DNA from: Caldicellulosiruptor acetigenus
GTDB taxonomy: Bacteria > Bacillota > Thermoanaerobacteria > Caldicellulosiruptorales > Caldicellulosiruptoraceae
NCBI RefSeq assembly: GCF_026914305.1
Contig: NZ_CP113866.1
Coordinates: 399,501-463,500 of the forward strand
Direction of reading: 5' to 3'
DNA: 64,000 bases
This document shows positions 51,851 to 58,777 of the stretch, piece by piece. Made by a program: the position numbers and the translations under genes. Under the pieces are notes generated by a model. It saw only the letters and a program-made list of their open reading frames with translations. It was not told where the DNA came from and did not search any database. Numbering within the stretch: position 1 is the stretch's first letter; every line of letters starts with the position of its first letter.

Positions 51851-52861
51851 ATGAGTGATGTAAAGGAACTTGCAAGAAAGATTGAAGGGGGAACAGTAGA
51901 ATACGACACTGAAAGTGGAAAAGTTAGGTTATCGCCCGAAATTATCAAAAAGTACTTAGTTAGTGGCGACCCGGCAAAAGTTACTGATGCAGAAGTCTTC
52001 ATGTTTCTTAAACTATGCCAGCATCAAAGGCTGAATCCATTTTTGAGAGAAGCATACCTGATTAAATACGGCGACGAACCTGCAACACTTGTAGTATCAA
52101 AAGACGTATTCGTGAAGAGAGCATCTAAAAATCCTTGCTGCAGTGGATGGGAAGCAGGCGTGATCGTCCGAAAAGAGAACGGTGAACTGGAATACAGAAA
52201 GGGAAGTCTTGTTCTCACAGGTGAGGAACTTGTAGGCGGCTGGGCAAGAGTATACCGAAAAGACTGGCAGGTTCCTATCGAAGTAAGTGTTTCGCTGAAT
52301 GAGTACATCAGAAGAAAGAAAGACGGTCAACCAATGAAAAGCTGGCGAGAAATGCCTGCAACAATGATCAGAAAAGTCGCTTTAGAGCAAGCTCTCCGTG
52401 AAGCGTTTGCAACAGATTTCGAGGGACTCTATGGTGTAGAAGAAATGCCAGTCGAACCACAGGAACTTAGCAAAGAACCTGTGATTATTTCTCAATCAGG
52501 TGAGCAAACTGAACAACCAGAAACAAAATGGTCAGTTGATACTGAACAGGCAAATAAAGAAGAAAAAGTTGTTCCACTGCCTGAAAAAGAACCAAGAACT
52601 GAAGAAACACAACAATCAGCTCAGCTATCTACTGTGATTGAACTCCATAACGTTGCAGTCATTGATGACCCGGTCATTATGCAGAGCAAAAAGGGAACAG
52701 ACTATATGAAGGTAAAGGTCATTGCAGACGAAGGCGAATTTGAAATAGTTAGTAATCAAAAGAATGTTATGGAACAGATTGAAAAAGGATTTATATTCAG
52801 TAAGGTTACAGTGAAAAGACTTTCATCTGGTATGCTTTTTGTAAATTCGATAGAAGAATAA
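51851..52861 (+). CDS. RecT/Bet-like single-strand annealing protein
   Basis: ATG 51851 after GGGAGGT; 336 residues. DAEVFMFLKLCQHQRLNPFL, EAYLIKYGDEPATLVVSKD and RKVALEQALREAFATDF are the Bet/RecT core (~35-200). A variable linker and an OB-like C-terminal domain (VIELHNVAVIDDPVIM) follow. With the RecB-like nuclease at 54678 it makes a Red-type recombination pair. Confidence 0.88.
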   Translation: MSDVKELARKIEGGTVEYDTESGKVRLSPEIIKKYLVSGDPAKVTDAEVFMFLKLCQHQRLNPFLREAYLIKYGDEPATLVVSKDVFVKRASKNPCCSGWEAGVIVRKENGELEYRKGSLVLTGEELVGGWARVYRKDWQVPIEVSVSLNEYIRRKKDGQPMKSWREMPATMIRKVALEQALREAFATDFEGLYGVEEMPVEPQELSKEPVIISQSGEQTEQPETKWSVDTEQANKEEKVVPLPEKEPRTEETQQSAQLSTVIELHNVAVIDDPVIMQSKKGTDYMKVKVIADEGEFEIVSNQKNVMEQIEKGFIFSKVTVKRLSSGMLFVNSIEE

Positions 52862-52890
52862 GGCAGGGAGTTCCCCCTTCGCCCTGCCTT
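52860..52890 (+). other. Gene-end hairpin without U-tract (recT)
   Basis: AAGGCAGGG/CCCTGCCTT overlapping the stop, followed at once by TTGGCAGTTTGCCAA; no T-run. Confidence 0.8.
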
Positions 52891-52925
52891 GGCAGTTTGC
52901 CAAAAACAAAGTTTGCAGAAAGGAG
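52889..52925 (+). promoter_or_regulatory. Two-box leader element
   Basis: TTGGCAGTTTGCCAA (52889-52903), AAAGTTTGCAGAAAGGAG. Confidence 0.75.
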
Positions 52926-52933
52926 TGTTTGAG

Positions 52934-53278
52934 ATGGTCAGATTAGTAAACTGCACACCGCACACGGTACGTGTGGTGAGGGAGAACGGAGAGGTTGTTG
53001 AGATTGCACCTTCTGGGCTTGCAGTAAGAGTAAACACTGTACAGGAGATTGTTAGAGACATTGATGGAATTCCTGTTGTCGCAACAAGGTTCACTGACGT
53101 CCAACTTCCAGAGTCACATGAGAACACTGTTTATATTGTATCAACAGTAACTCTGCAGGCTTGCAGAGAGCTTGGCATTCAGAGAAACGACCTTGTTTCT
53201 CCTGATACTGGACCTCAGTCAGCAGTAAGAGATGAGACAGGTCAGATAGTAGCTATCCGCAGGTTCCAGGTTTTGTGA
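52934..53278 (+). CDS. Small phage-type conserved protein
   Basis: ATG 52934 after AAAGGAG; 114 residues starting MVRLVNCTPHTVRVVRENGE with an ELGIQRNDLVSPDT segment. I recognise this pattern as a small protein common on Firmicutes phages and plasmids, of unknown function. Confidence 0.65.
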   Translation: MVRLVNCTPHTVRVVRENGEVVEIAPSGLAVRVNTVQEIVRDIDGIPVVATRFTDVQLPESHENTVYIVSTVTLQACRELGIQRNDLVSPDTGPQSAVRDETGQIVAIRRFQVL

Positions 53279-53306
53279 TGCGGCGGCTACACTGCCCCGC
53301 TCATCC

Positions 53307-53338
53307 TGGCAGTTAGCCAGTAAAAGTTGGCAAGGAGG
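53307..53338 (+). promoter_or_regulatory. Two-box leader element
   Basis: TGGCAGTTAGCCA and AAGTTGGCAAGGAGG. Confidence 0.7.
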
Positions 53339-53346
53339 GTTTCCTA

Positions 53347-53658
53347 ATGAGCTACAGAGAACTGTATAACATTGTAACCGACAAGGACGCTGATGCTTTG
53401 AAAAAACTTATGATTTTTGAAAGACTTGTAGAAATGCGGATAGGTTTTGAATGGTTAGACGATGCTACACAGGACCAGATTGTAGAAAAACTCTATGATG
53501 CATACGCTCAGCTTGCAAATAAAGTCAAGTTCGGCGACTTCCTGTATGCTGTATATGAGCTGGTTGACGAAGACCTGAAAAGAAGACCCGAGAAAATTCT
53601 CAAACTCCCACAGAAAAGGATTCTAGACAAAGTTGATTCAGTGTCATGTGTGGTGTAA
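53347..53658 (+). CDS. Hypothetical helical protein
   Basis: 103 residues after GGAGGG, predicted largely helical and charged; no family recognised. Followed by hairpin GAGACAGG/CCTGTCTC (53660-53682). Confidence 0.6.
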   Translation: MSYRELYNIVTDKDADALKKLMIFERLVEMRIGFEWLDDATQDQIVEKLYDAYAQLANKVKFGDFLYAVYELVDEDLKRRPEKILKLPQKRILDKVDSVSCVV

Positions 53659-53740
53659 TGAGACAGGTTCAAAGCCTGTCTCTGGCTTTGAAGTTTGCTA
53701 ATTAAAGTTTGCTCAACAAAGTTTGATGTGATTGAAGCAC

Positions 53741-54021
53741 GCAATGCGGGTATTATCACCCCCTTTTAAAGACACGGGTGTGTTGGGGTAGATAACTTCA
53801 AAATAGGGGGTGATAGTGTTGGAAGCTATAGTTAAACCTGTATTACTATCCATTGTATCAATCGTTGCTATTGTGTCGGTTTGTTTTGCAAAGGCAAACT
53901 TCAAAATCTACTTTAGCTTGAAACCCTTTAAGATTCGCATAAAAAAAGAAGTGGTAAAGTAATATCCTTACCACTTCTCTTCCAACACCCGCATTTGCCA
54001 TAAATTTTCCCCAACACACCC
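53741..54021 (+). repeat. Toxin unit 2: long-range inverted repeats
   Basis: a = GCAATGCGGGTATT (53741-53754) pairs with a' AACACCCGCATTTGC (53984-53998). b = GGGTGTGTTGGGG (53776-53788) pairs perfectly with b' CCCCAACACACCC (54009-54021). TATCACCCCC (53754-53763) is the exact complement of the ribosome site GGGGGTGATA (53806-53815). Confidence 0.88.
53816..53962 (+). CDS. Small hydrophobic peptide 2, type I toxin-like
   Basis: GTG 53816 (or TTG 53819) after GGGGG; 48 residues. Membrane helix (VLLSIVSIVAIVSVCF), then FKIYFSLKPFKIRIKKEVVK, a basic tail shared with peptides 1 and 3. The ribosome site is sequestered by an exact 10-base complement, and an antisense RNA overlaps the last codons. 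Confidence 0.72.
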   Translation: MLEAIVKPVLLSIVSIVAIVSVCFAKANFKIYFSLKPFKIRIKKEVVK

Positions 54022-54022
54022 T
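53941..54022 (-). ncRNA. Antisense RNA 2 (antitoxin candidate)
   Basis: Minus-strand promoter TTGTCT - 18 - TATAAT with extended TG (complement near 54029-54058). RNA starts at GGGTGTGTTGGGG. Terminator GAAGTGGTAA/TTACCACTTC plus U7 inside the peptide's last codons. Confidence 0.72.
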
Positions 54023-54066
54023 AGTATTATTATACCACAAGCAGACAAAAACAGACAATTTGTTTT

Positions 54067-54095
54067 GGAAGTTTGCCAATCATTGTTAGCAAACA
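54067..54095 (+). promoter_or_regulatory. Two-box element (GGAAGTTTGCCAA, TTGTTAGC)
   Basis: Between toxin units 2 and 3; no adjacent ribosome site, so its target is unclear. Confidence 0.5.
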
Positions 54096-54118
54096 ATTCA
54101 GTTTGCTTATTAGGAAAC

Positions 54119-54399
54119 AACGCAGGAACATCACCCCCAGACAATAAGATGCGGGTACGTTAGGGGAAAAGTTTACAAAAGAAGGGGGTGATGAAGTTTG
54201 GATAGGGTAATAATAGAGCTCGTTATCAGGTCATTAACTCTCATTGTAATTGCATTTGCTGTACTTTTTGTTCGAGCAAATGTTGATATAGAAATCTCTC
54301 TCAAACCCCTCAAAGTTCGCATAAAAAAGAAAGTAGTTAGGTAAAGACCTAACTACTCCCTATTCAAACGCCTGCGTTCATATAACCCCTAACGTACCC
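54119..54399 (+). repeat. Toxin unit 3: long-range inverted repeats
   Basis: a = AACGCAGG (54119-54126) with a' CCTGCGTT (54371-54378). b = GGGTACGTTAGGGG (54153-54166) with b' CCCCTAACGTACCC (54386-54399), all perfect. CATCACCCCC (54129-54138) complements GGGGGTGATG (54184-54193) at the ribosome site. Confidence 0.9.
54198..54344 (+). CDS. Small hydrophobic peptide 3, type I toxin-like
   Basis: TTG 54198 after GGGGGTGATG; 48 residues, same plan as peptide 2: hydrophobic helix (ELVIRSLTLIVIAFAVLFV), then VDIEISLKPLKVRIKKKVVR. The ATG at 54191 opens a frame that stops after four codons and is not used. Confidence 0.72.
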   Translation: MDRVIIELVIRSLTLIVIAFAVLFVRANVDIEISLKPLKVRIKKKVVR

Positions 54400-54402
54400 A
54401 CC
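54322..54402 (-). ncRNA. Antisense RNA 3 (antitoxin candidate)
   Basis: Minus-strand extended -10 TGGTATAAT (complement 54410-54418). RNA begins with GGTGGGTACGTTAGGGG. Terminator AGTAGTTAGG/CCTAACTACT with U-run ends inside the peptide gene. Confidence 0.72.
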
Positions 54403-54440
54403 TAATATCATTATACCACAAAAAAGGAGTGAACAACACC

Positions 54441-54620
54441 ATGCTAATGCAAATTCTCAAAACTGTCGCTGCAGTCCTCGACTGGGCTTTGTGGCTCAGT
54501 ATCCTGGGCTTTGTGCTACTGGTGGGGTACTGTGTTGCTTTTAAGAAAAACATCCACTGGAAGTTCGGAAGTTTCGAGTTTGTTATCAACACAAAAGAGC
54601 AACCTGCAGACCACCAGTAG
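54441..54620 (+). CDS. Small membrane protein with toxin-like layout
   Basis: An ATG at 54441 (or 54429) after AAAAAGGAG; about 60 residues. Membrane helix (LWLSILGFVLLVGYCVAF), then a basic/amphipathic tail (IHWKFGSFEFVINTK). It resembles peptides 1-3 in plan, but no inverted repeats or antisense promoter are visible. Confidence 0.55.
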   Translation: MLMQILKTVAAVLDWALWLSILGFVLLVGYCVAFKKNIHWKFGSFEFVINTKEQPADHQ

Positions 54621-54637
54621 CTTTTTCCCTTTTCTTT

Positions 54638-54669
54638 TTGGCAGTTTGCCAAAAAGAGTTTGCAAGGGG
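54638..54669 (+). promoter_or_regulatory. Two-box leader element
   Basis: TTGGCAGTTTGCCAA (54638-54652), GAGTTTGCAAGGGGA. Confidence 0.75.
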
Positions 54670-54677
54670 AATCCGGT

Positions 54678-55640
54678 ATGGTTGAAACGTGGACAGGGAG
54701 TTATTCAAAGTTAGCATTATTCGAGAAGTGCCCAAGAGCGTATTTCTACAAGTACATTCAAGGACTTGAATACTCAACACCTGCTCTGGAGTTGGGCAAA
54801 AGAATACATGAAGGCATTGCAAGGTTCATAACTACTGGCGAGGAAACTGCTGAAATTGCTGACTTTTTGACCGGCAAAGTATATGCACTCAAAGGAACAC
54901 CGCAGGAGTTTGTAGAAAGACCCATAAGATTTTCGGTAGATGGCATACAGATGGACGGAGTGATTGATGTAGTAGCAAACGGACAGATTATTGATTGGAA
55001 AACTAACTGGGTCAAAAATTCAGATCCAAGACAACTGCTTTTATATACCCATGGTGCAAGACAGGAAGGTTTGGATGTAGAAAAAGCTTTGTTTCATTAT
55101 CTGCGCTATGCTGAAGATGTTGAAATTGACCTGCAGGAAGAAAATATACAGAAAACTCTGGATTGGACCAAACAAATGCTGGAAAACATCGCTGAATGCC
55201 AGTTTGATTACGACTTGTCGGAAGACATTGAAGTTTTCCCAAAAACCAGTGATTTTGGTGTTTGTCTGAAATGTCCGTACAAGAGCTTATGCAACAGTGT
55301 TTCTACTGCTGAAGATGTAATCAAACTGGCAAAAGAAATTGAGGAACTCGAAAATCTGTTAGAGCTCAAGAAAGAAATGCTGAGAGACTATATTGAAGAG
55401 TTTGGGGAAGTCAATACAGGTACCAGTGTGTGGAAGCTTACCGTAGTAAACAACTGGGACTTCGATACAAGAAAAGTTTATGACTATATCCAAAGCCTTG
55501 GAAAAGACCCGCTTCAATTTTTGAACTGTACGCTAACAAACCTTAAAAAACTCAAAATTACAGAGCAGGAACTTGAGCACCTGGGCACAAAGCGAGTAAC
55601 CTACAGACTTACAAAAACTAAGAACAAAGAGGCAAGGTAA
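54678..55640 (+). CDS. RecB/Cas4-like PD-(D/E)XK exonuclease
   Basis: ATG 54678; 320 residues. SYSKLALFEKCPRAYFYKY, LELGKRIHEGIA, GVIDVVANGQIIDWKTN (Asp and Glu/Asp-x-Lys core) and C-terminal cysteines FGVCLKCPYKSLC (with the first CP pair near residue 18) indicate a RecB-type nuclease with a probable Fe-S cluster. Likely partner of the Bet/RecT protein. Confidence 0.88.
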   Translation: MVETWTGSYSKLALFEKCPRAYFYKYIQGLEYSTPALELGKRIHEGIARFITTGEETAEIADFLTGKVYALKGTPQEFVERPIRFSVDGIQMDGVIDVVANGQIIDWKTNWVKNSDPRQLLLYTHGARQEGLDVEKALFHYLRYAEDVEIDLQEENIQKTLDWTKQMLENIAECQFDYDLSEDIEVFPKTSDFGVCLKCPYKSLCNSVSTAEDVIKLAKEIEELENLLELKKEMLRDYIEEFGEVNTGTSVWKLTVVNNWDFDTRKVYDYIQSLGKDPLQFLNCTLTNLKKLKITEQELEHLGTKRVTYRLTKTKNKEAR

Positions 55641-55650
55641 ATCTTGCCTC
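55629..55650 (+). other. Gene-end hairpin without U-tract (recB-like)
   Basis: GAGGCAAG/CTTGCCTC spans the stop codon; followed by the leader element and not by a T-run. Confidence 0.75.
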
Positions 55651-55657
55651 GCTCCCC

Positions 55658-55692
55658 TTGGCAGTTAGCCAAATACAGTTTGCAGGGGAGTG
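55658..55692 (+). promoter_or_regulatory. Two-box leader element
   Basis: TTGGCAGTTAGCCAA (55658-55672), CAGTTTGCAGGGGAG. Confidence 0.75.
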
Positions 55693-55699
55693 AGTTTGC

Positions 55700-56038
55700 A
55701 TGGATTATATAAAGGTCTTTGAAAAAGGATCTTTCAACGAAGTTGAAATCGCGAAACTTAACTTTGATGACTTGAGAACTCTTAGAACTGATTTGACTAT
55801 CATTTTAGGTAAAGTTAACTTCTATCTCAACTACGGCGTATATCCAGAGTACCCAACAAAAAAGTATACAATCAGAGTGCTCAGAAATGATGTATTTGTA
55901 CCACGAAAAAATGCAGACCAGCAGCTTGTCAAAGAACAACTTACAGAACTGATAAAATATGTCGACTGGCGCATTCAGGATATGGAAATGGATCTACAGA
56001 CACAACTACAAGAGCAGCAGAAAAGAAAGACGGCATAA
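55700..56038 (+). CDS. Hypothetical protein, helical
   Basis: 112 residues, ATG after AGGGGAGTG. C-terminal glutamine-rich coiled-coil-like helix (MDLQTQLQEQQKRK). Not recognised. Ends in hairpin GGCATAAGGC/GCCTTGTGCC (56032-56055). Confidence 0.6.
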   Translation: MDYIKVFEKGSFNEVEIAKLNFDDLRTLRTDLTIILGKVNFYLNYGVYPEYPTKKYTIRVLRNDVFVPRKNADQQLVKEQLTELIKYVDWRIQDMEMDLQTQLQEQQKRKTA

Positions 56039-56092
56039 GGCTTTTGCCTTGTGCCCCTCCCTCTGGAAGTTAGCAAAGGAGGGTTTGCAGTT

Positions 56093-56314
56093 ATGATTAA
56101 GTTTGCACTGGTATGTTTAAATTCAACGGGGGCAACCAACCTGTATGTACTTAGCAATTCAACAACCATGGACACAGAAGAAATAAAAAACAGATTAAGC
56201 AAAGTGCCCGTAAAGCTTTTGTTAAACTACATTATTGACGCAGAGAGAGGACAATTAATAACACGCTTTGTATTCGCAGTACCGGAATCGTTTGTTAGAC
56301 GATTTGCAGCGTAG
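56093..56314 (+). CDS. Small hypothetical protein
   Basis: ATG 56093 after AGGAGGG and a compact leader (GGAAGTTAGCAAAGGAGGGTT). 73 residues, no family recognised. Followed by hairpin AGGAAGGG/CCCTTCCT (56313-56340). Confidence 0.55.
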   Translation: MIKFALVCLNSTGATNLYVLSNSTTMDTEEIKNRLSKVPVKLLLNYIIDAERGQLITRFVFAVPESFVRRFAA

Positions 56315-56343
56315 GAAGGGCTTTGCCCCTTGCCCTTCCTGCC

Positions 56344-56378
56344 TTGGCAGTTTGCCAAAAACAAAAAGTTTGCAGGGG
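56344..56378 (+). promoter_or_regulatory. Two-box leader element
   Basis: TTGGCAGTTTGCCAA (56344-56358), AAAGTTTGCAGGGGTG. Confidence 0.75.
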
Positions 56379-56383
56379 TGATT

Positions 56384-56632
56384 GTGGTGGTAGGAACTTT
56401 CATGGGGTTTGTTTCTCACGATACTGCGTTATACAGAGTTGAGAGATTGGAAGATGGTTGCAAGGTTATTATTCATGAGAGTCCCTGTTCTTCTTGCCAG
56501 GAGCGAACTGGTTGGTATGAAAGCGAGGAAGAGTGGTTCTGCCAGGGAATGTACGGAACATTCAGATGCAGCGATTGCCACGTTCCTTTGTATGACGACG
56601 ATGATGACTGTGACGACTATGAGGAAGAGTAA
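56384..56632 (+). CDS. Small acidic cysteine-rich protein
   Basis: GTG 56384 or 56387; about 82 residues. CSSCQERTG and CSDCHVP pairs suggest a zinc fold, followed by a run of aspartate and glutamate at the end. Not recognised. The acidic end overlaps the hairpin GAGGAAGAG/CTCTTCCTC (56621-56642). Confidence 0.6.
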   Translation: MVVGTFMGFVSHDTALYRVERLEDGCKVIIHESPCSSCQERTGWYESEEEWFCQGMYGTFRCSDCHVPLYDDDDDCDDYEEE

Positions 56633-56651
56633 ACTCTTCCTCGCTCCCCTT

Positions 56652-56690
56652 TTGGTAGTTTGCAAATAAAAGTTTGCTGTAAGGGGGAGT
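56652..56690 (+). promoter_or_regulatory. Two-box leader element
   Basis: TTTTGGTAGTTTGCAAA, AAGTTTGCTGTAAGGGGGAG. Confidence 0.7.
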
Positions 56691-56695
56691 TTGCT

Positions 56696-57637
56696 ATGGA
56701 TAAGATTTTCTTTGGGTCTAAAGTATCTGAGATTGTTACTGAAAGAATTTTAGAACAATTGGAAAATGGGGTTGTTCCCTGGCACAAAAGCTGGCGTGTT
56801 GATAGTCGACCGGTTAACTGGGAAACCAGACGTCCCTACAATGGTGTCAATCTGCTTCTCCTGGAACCCGGTGAATACCTGACGTTCAAACAAATAAGCA
56901 AACTTGGTGCAAGACTGAAGAAAGGTGCCAAAGGATACATTGTAGTCTTCTGGAAGGTTGACACAGTCAAGCAGGAAACCAGGGACATCCCGGAAAACGA
57001 AGAAACTGTAGAAGTCGTGGAAGAAGAACAGCAGGAAAATACAAAAACAGTCTATTTGCTCCGGTACTATTATGTCTTCAATGTCAATGATGTAGAAGGC
57101 TTGCCTGCAAGGAAGAAAGAAAAGGAAGAAATTACCCCGGTACCTTTTGATGAAAGAGTTAGGAGGGCATTAAAGATTGTAACTGACTGGAACACCATAT
57201 GTCCTATCAAACACGGCAACTATGAACCCTGCTATTCACCAGCAAACGATACAATTTATATGCCACCATTTTCAAGTTTTAAAGGTAACAACAGGATTGA
57301 AGAGTACTTCAGCACCGTATACCATGAGATTGTACATTCAACAGGGCACAAAACCAGATTGGACCGTCACAGACATTCCAGGTTTGGCGACTGGCACTAT
57401 GCTCAGGAAGAACTGGTTGCTGAAATCGGAAGTGCTTTTCTGCTTAGCATGTATGGTCTGGATATACCGGAGACTTTCAAAAACAACGTCGCATACATCA
57501 ACTACTGGCTGGAACAACTGCAAAAAGATAAAACCATGATCGTCAAGGCAGCCGGGAAAGCAGAAAGGGCAGTCGAGTACATCCTGGAAAGAGTCGGGGA
57601 AAAACAGGACAAACAGCTACAGCAGGCAAGTGCTTAA
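56696..57637 (+). CDS. ardC: ArdC-like antirestriction protein
   Basis: ATG 56696 after AAGGGGGAG; 313 residues. N-terminal DUF1738 ssDNA-binding domain (ITERILEQLENGVVPWHKSW, RPYNGVNLLLL). C-terminal zincin-like peptidase with TVYHEIVHSTGHKTRL (HExxH) and EELVAEIGSAFL (second Glu). ArdC proteins protect incoming mobile DNA from restriction. Marks the region as a transferable element. Confidence 0.9.
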   Translation: MDKIFFGSKVSEIVTERILEQLENGVVPWHKSWRVDSRPVNWETRRPYNGVNLLLLEPGEYLTFKQISKLGARLKKGAKGYIVVFWKVDTVKQETRDIPENEETVEVVEEEQQENTKTVYLLRYYYVFNVNDVEGLPARKKEKEEITPVPFDERVRRALKIVTDWNTICPIKHGNYEPCYSPANDTIYMPPFSSFKGNNRIEEYFSTVYHEIVHSTGHKTRLDRHRHSRFGDWHYAQEELVAEIGSAFLLSMYGLDIPETFKNNVAYINYWLEQLQKDKTMIVKAAGKAERAVEYILERVGEKQDKQLQQASA

Positions 57638-57642
57638 GCTCA

Positions 57643-57672
57643 AGGCAGGGTTTTTATCCCTGCCTTTTTTTT
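57643..57672 (+). terminator. Terminator after ardC
   Basis: AAGGCAGGG/CCCTGCCTT with T8: a normal terminator, unlike the other gene ends in the array. Confidence 0.85.
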
Positions 57673-57740
57673 GGGTAGTTTTTCGTGAAGACGTGGTATA
57701 ACAGTAATAGAGAAAAAATCTTGATATGGGGGTATTTTAA

Positions 57741-57935
57741 ATGGGGAAAATAATTAATTTTGAGCAGGCGAAAATAAAACTGCTGGAAAAGGAACGTGAC
57801 AGGGAAATAGAAAAGTTCAATCTGAAAACTCACTACATTCTGGAATTGATAGAAGCAAATATGACCGAAGAAGAAAAACGAAAAAGAAGAGAACTGGAAG
57901 AAGAACTGGAAAAAGCATTGAAAGGACTCATTTGA
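57741..57935 (+). CDS. Small coiled-coil protein
   Basis: 64 residues after GGGGGT, strongly charged, helical. Extended -10 (GTGGTATAAC) upstream near 57693. Terminator AAAGGACTCA/GAGTCCTTT with T7 at 57922-57950 overlaps the stop. Confidence 0.6.
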   Translation: MGKIINFEQAKIKLLEKERDREIEKFNLKTHYILELIEANMTEEEKRKRRELEEELEKALKGLI

Positions 57936-57980
57936 GTCCTTTGTTTTTTTGCCGTGAAAACAAAAGAAAGGAGTGTGCAT

Positions 57981-58469
57981 ATGGCTTTTTATAACGCTGA
58001 GAAGATGATAGAAGAATTTATTTACACTTGGGGTTGCTGCAGGGTGGAACACATTCGTGAGCTTGTCCACCCTATGCCGTTAGCAAAAATTAAAAGACTT
58101 ATAAAAGGTTTGCTGATTGAAGAACAGGGTGGGGTGTTGAAACCCATTTTTTCACAACTGTCCTATCTTGAAACACAAAGAACCTTAAAATTTCTCGACT
58201 TTTTTGTAAAACACCTGCAGGATAAGGTAACAGACTACAGACCTGCACAGTACCCCTATGTAGCAATTGTAAGAACGATAAAGGGTAAAAACGCTTTCGT
58301 TTGCTATGTCCTTGCTGGTGAAGAAACTATAATCAGAGATATTATTAACACTGCACCACCTGAAAATATCATTTTCATTCTCGAAAAACCGGAAACAAAA
58401 GAAATACTGCAGAGTGTTAATTGTAAACTGAAAACATTTTTAAATGCACAAAGCGGTGAAAAAGTGTAG
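57981..58469 (+). CDS. Hypothetical winged-helix-like protein
   Basis: ATG 57981 after AAAGGAG; 162 residues. The first half (MIEEFIYTWGCCRVEHIREL, IKRLIKGLLIEEQGG) looks like a small winged-helix domain of the replication-relaxation type seen on Gram-positive plasmids. Tentative. Confidence 0.55.
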   Translation: MAFYNAEKMIEEFIYTWGCCRVEHIRELVHPMPLAKIKRLIKGLLIEEQGGVLKPIFSQLSYLETQRTLKFLDFFVKHLQDKVTDYRPAQYPYVAIVRTIKGKNAFVCYVLAGEETIIRDIINTAPPENIIFILEKPETKEILQSVNCKLKTFLNAQSGEKV

Positions 58470-58538
58470 AAAAGGTCTTTTCAAAGAGTATGTTTTTTGC
58501 TAAAATTAAAACAAAAGGGAAACTGAAGACAGAATACA

Positions 58539-58560
58539 TCTACCGAAATGTAAAAATAAA
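58539..58560 (+). repeat. TCTACMGAAATG motif, isolated copy
   Basis: TCTACCGAAATGTAAAAATA with one base different from the family. No clear -10 upstream. Confidence 0.5.
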
Positions 58561-58603
58561 AGGGAACTTGTTTTAAACCCTGCGTGTGTGGTATAATAAA
58601 ATC

Positions 58604-58722
58604 AGAAAGCAAACAATCTGGATAAAAAGCATCTACAGAAATGTAAAAATAGAATTAGAAGTTTGCCAAGAAGAAAGTTAGCCCCGATAGAGTAACCGTT
58701 ATACTCGTCGGGGCTTTTATAT
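58604..58722 (+). ncRNA. Small RNA F (TCTACAGAAATG family)
   Basis: TTGTTT - 18 - TATAAT (58592-58597, extended TG). TCTACAGAAATGTAAAAATA at 58632-58651, boxes AGTTTGCCAA and AGTTAGC, then terminator GCCCCGA/TCGGGGC (58681-58714) with T-rich tail. Confidence 0.63.
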
Positions 58723-58777
58723 TTTTCAGAGCAAGTTTGCCGGTTCAGCCAGAAGGGTCCCTCCTCCCCCGTTCTGG

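Noticed and set aside
54191-54205. ATG at 54191 as start of toxin peptide 3
   Set aside because: The frame stops after four codons; TTG 54198 opens the conserved peptide.
56621-56642. Hairpin considered an ordinary terminator
   Set aside because: Perfect stem but no T-run; grouped with the other U-tract-less gene-end hairpins.
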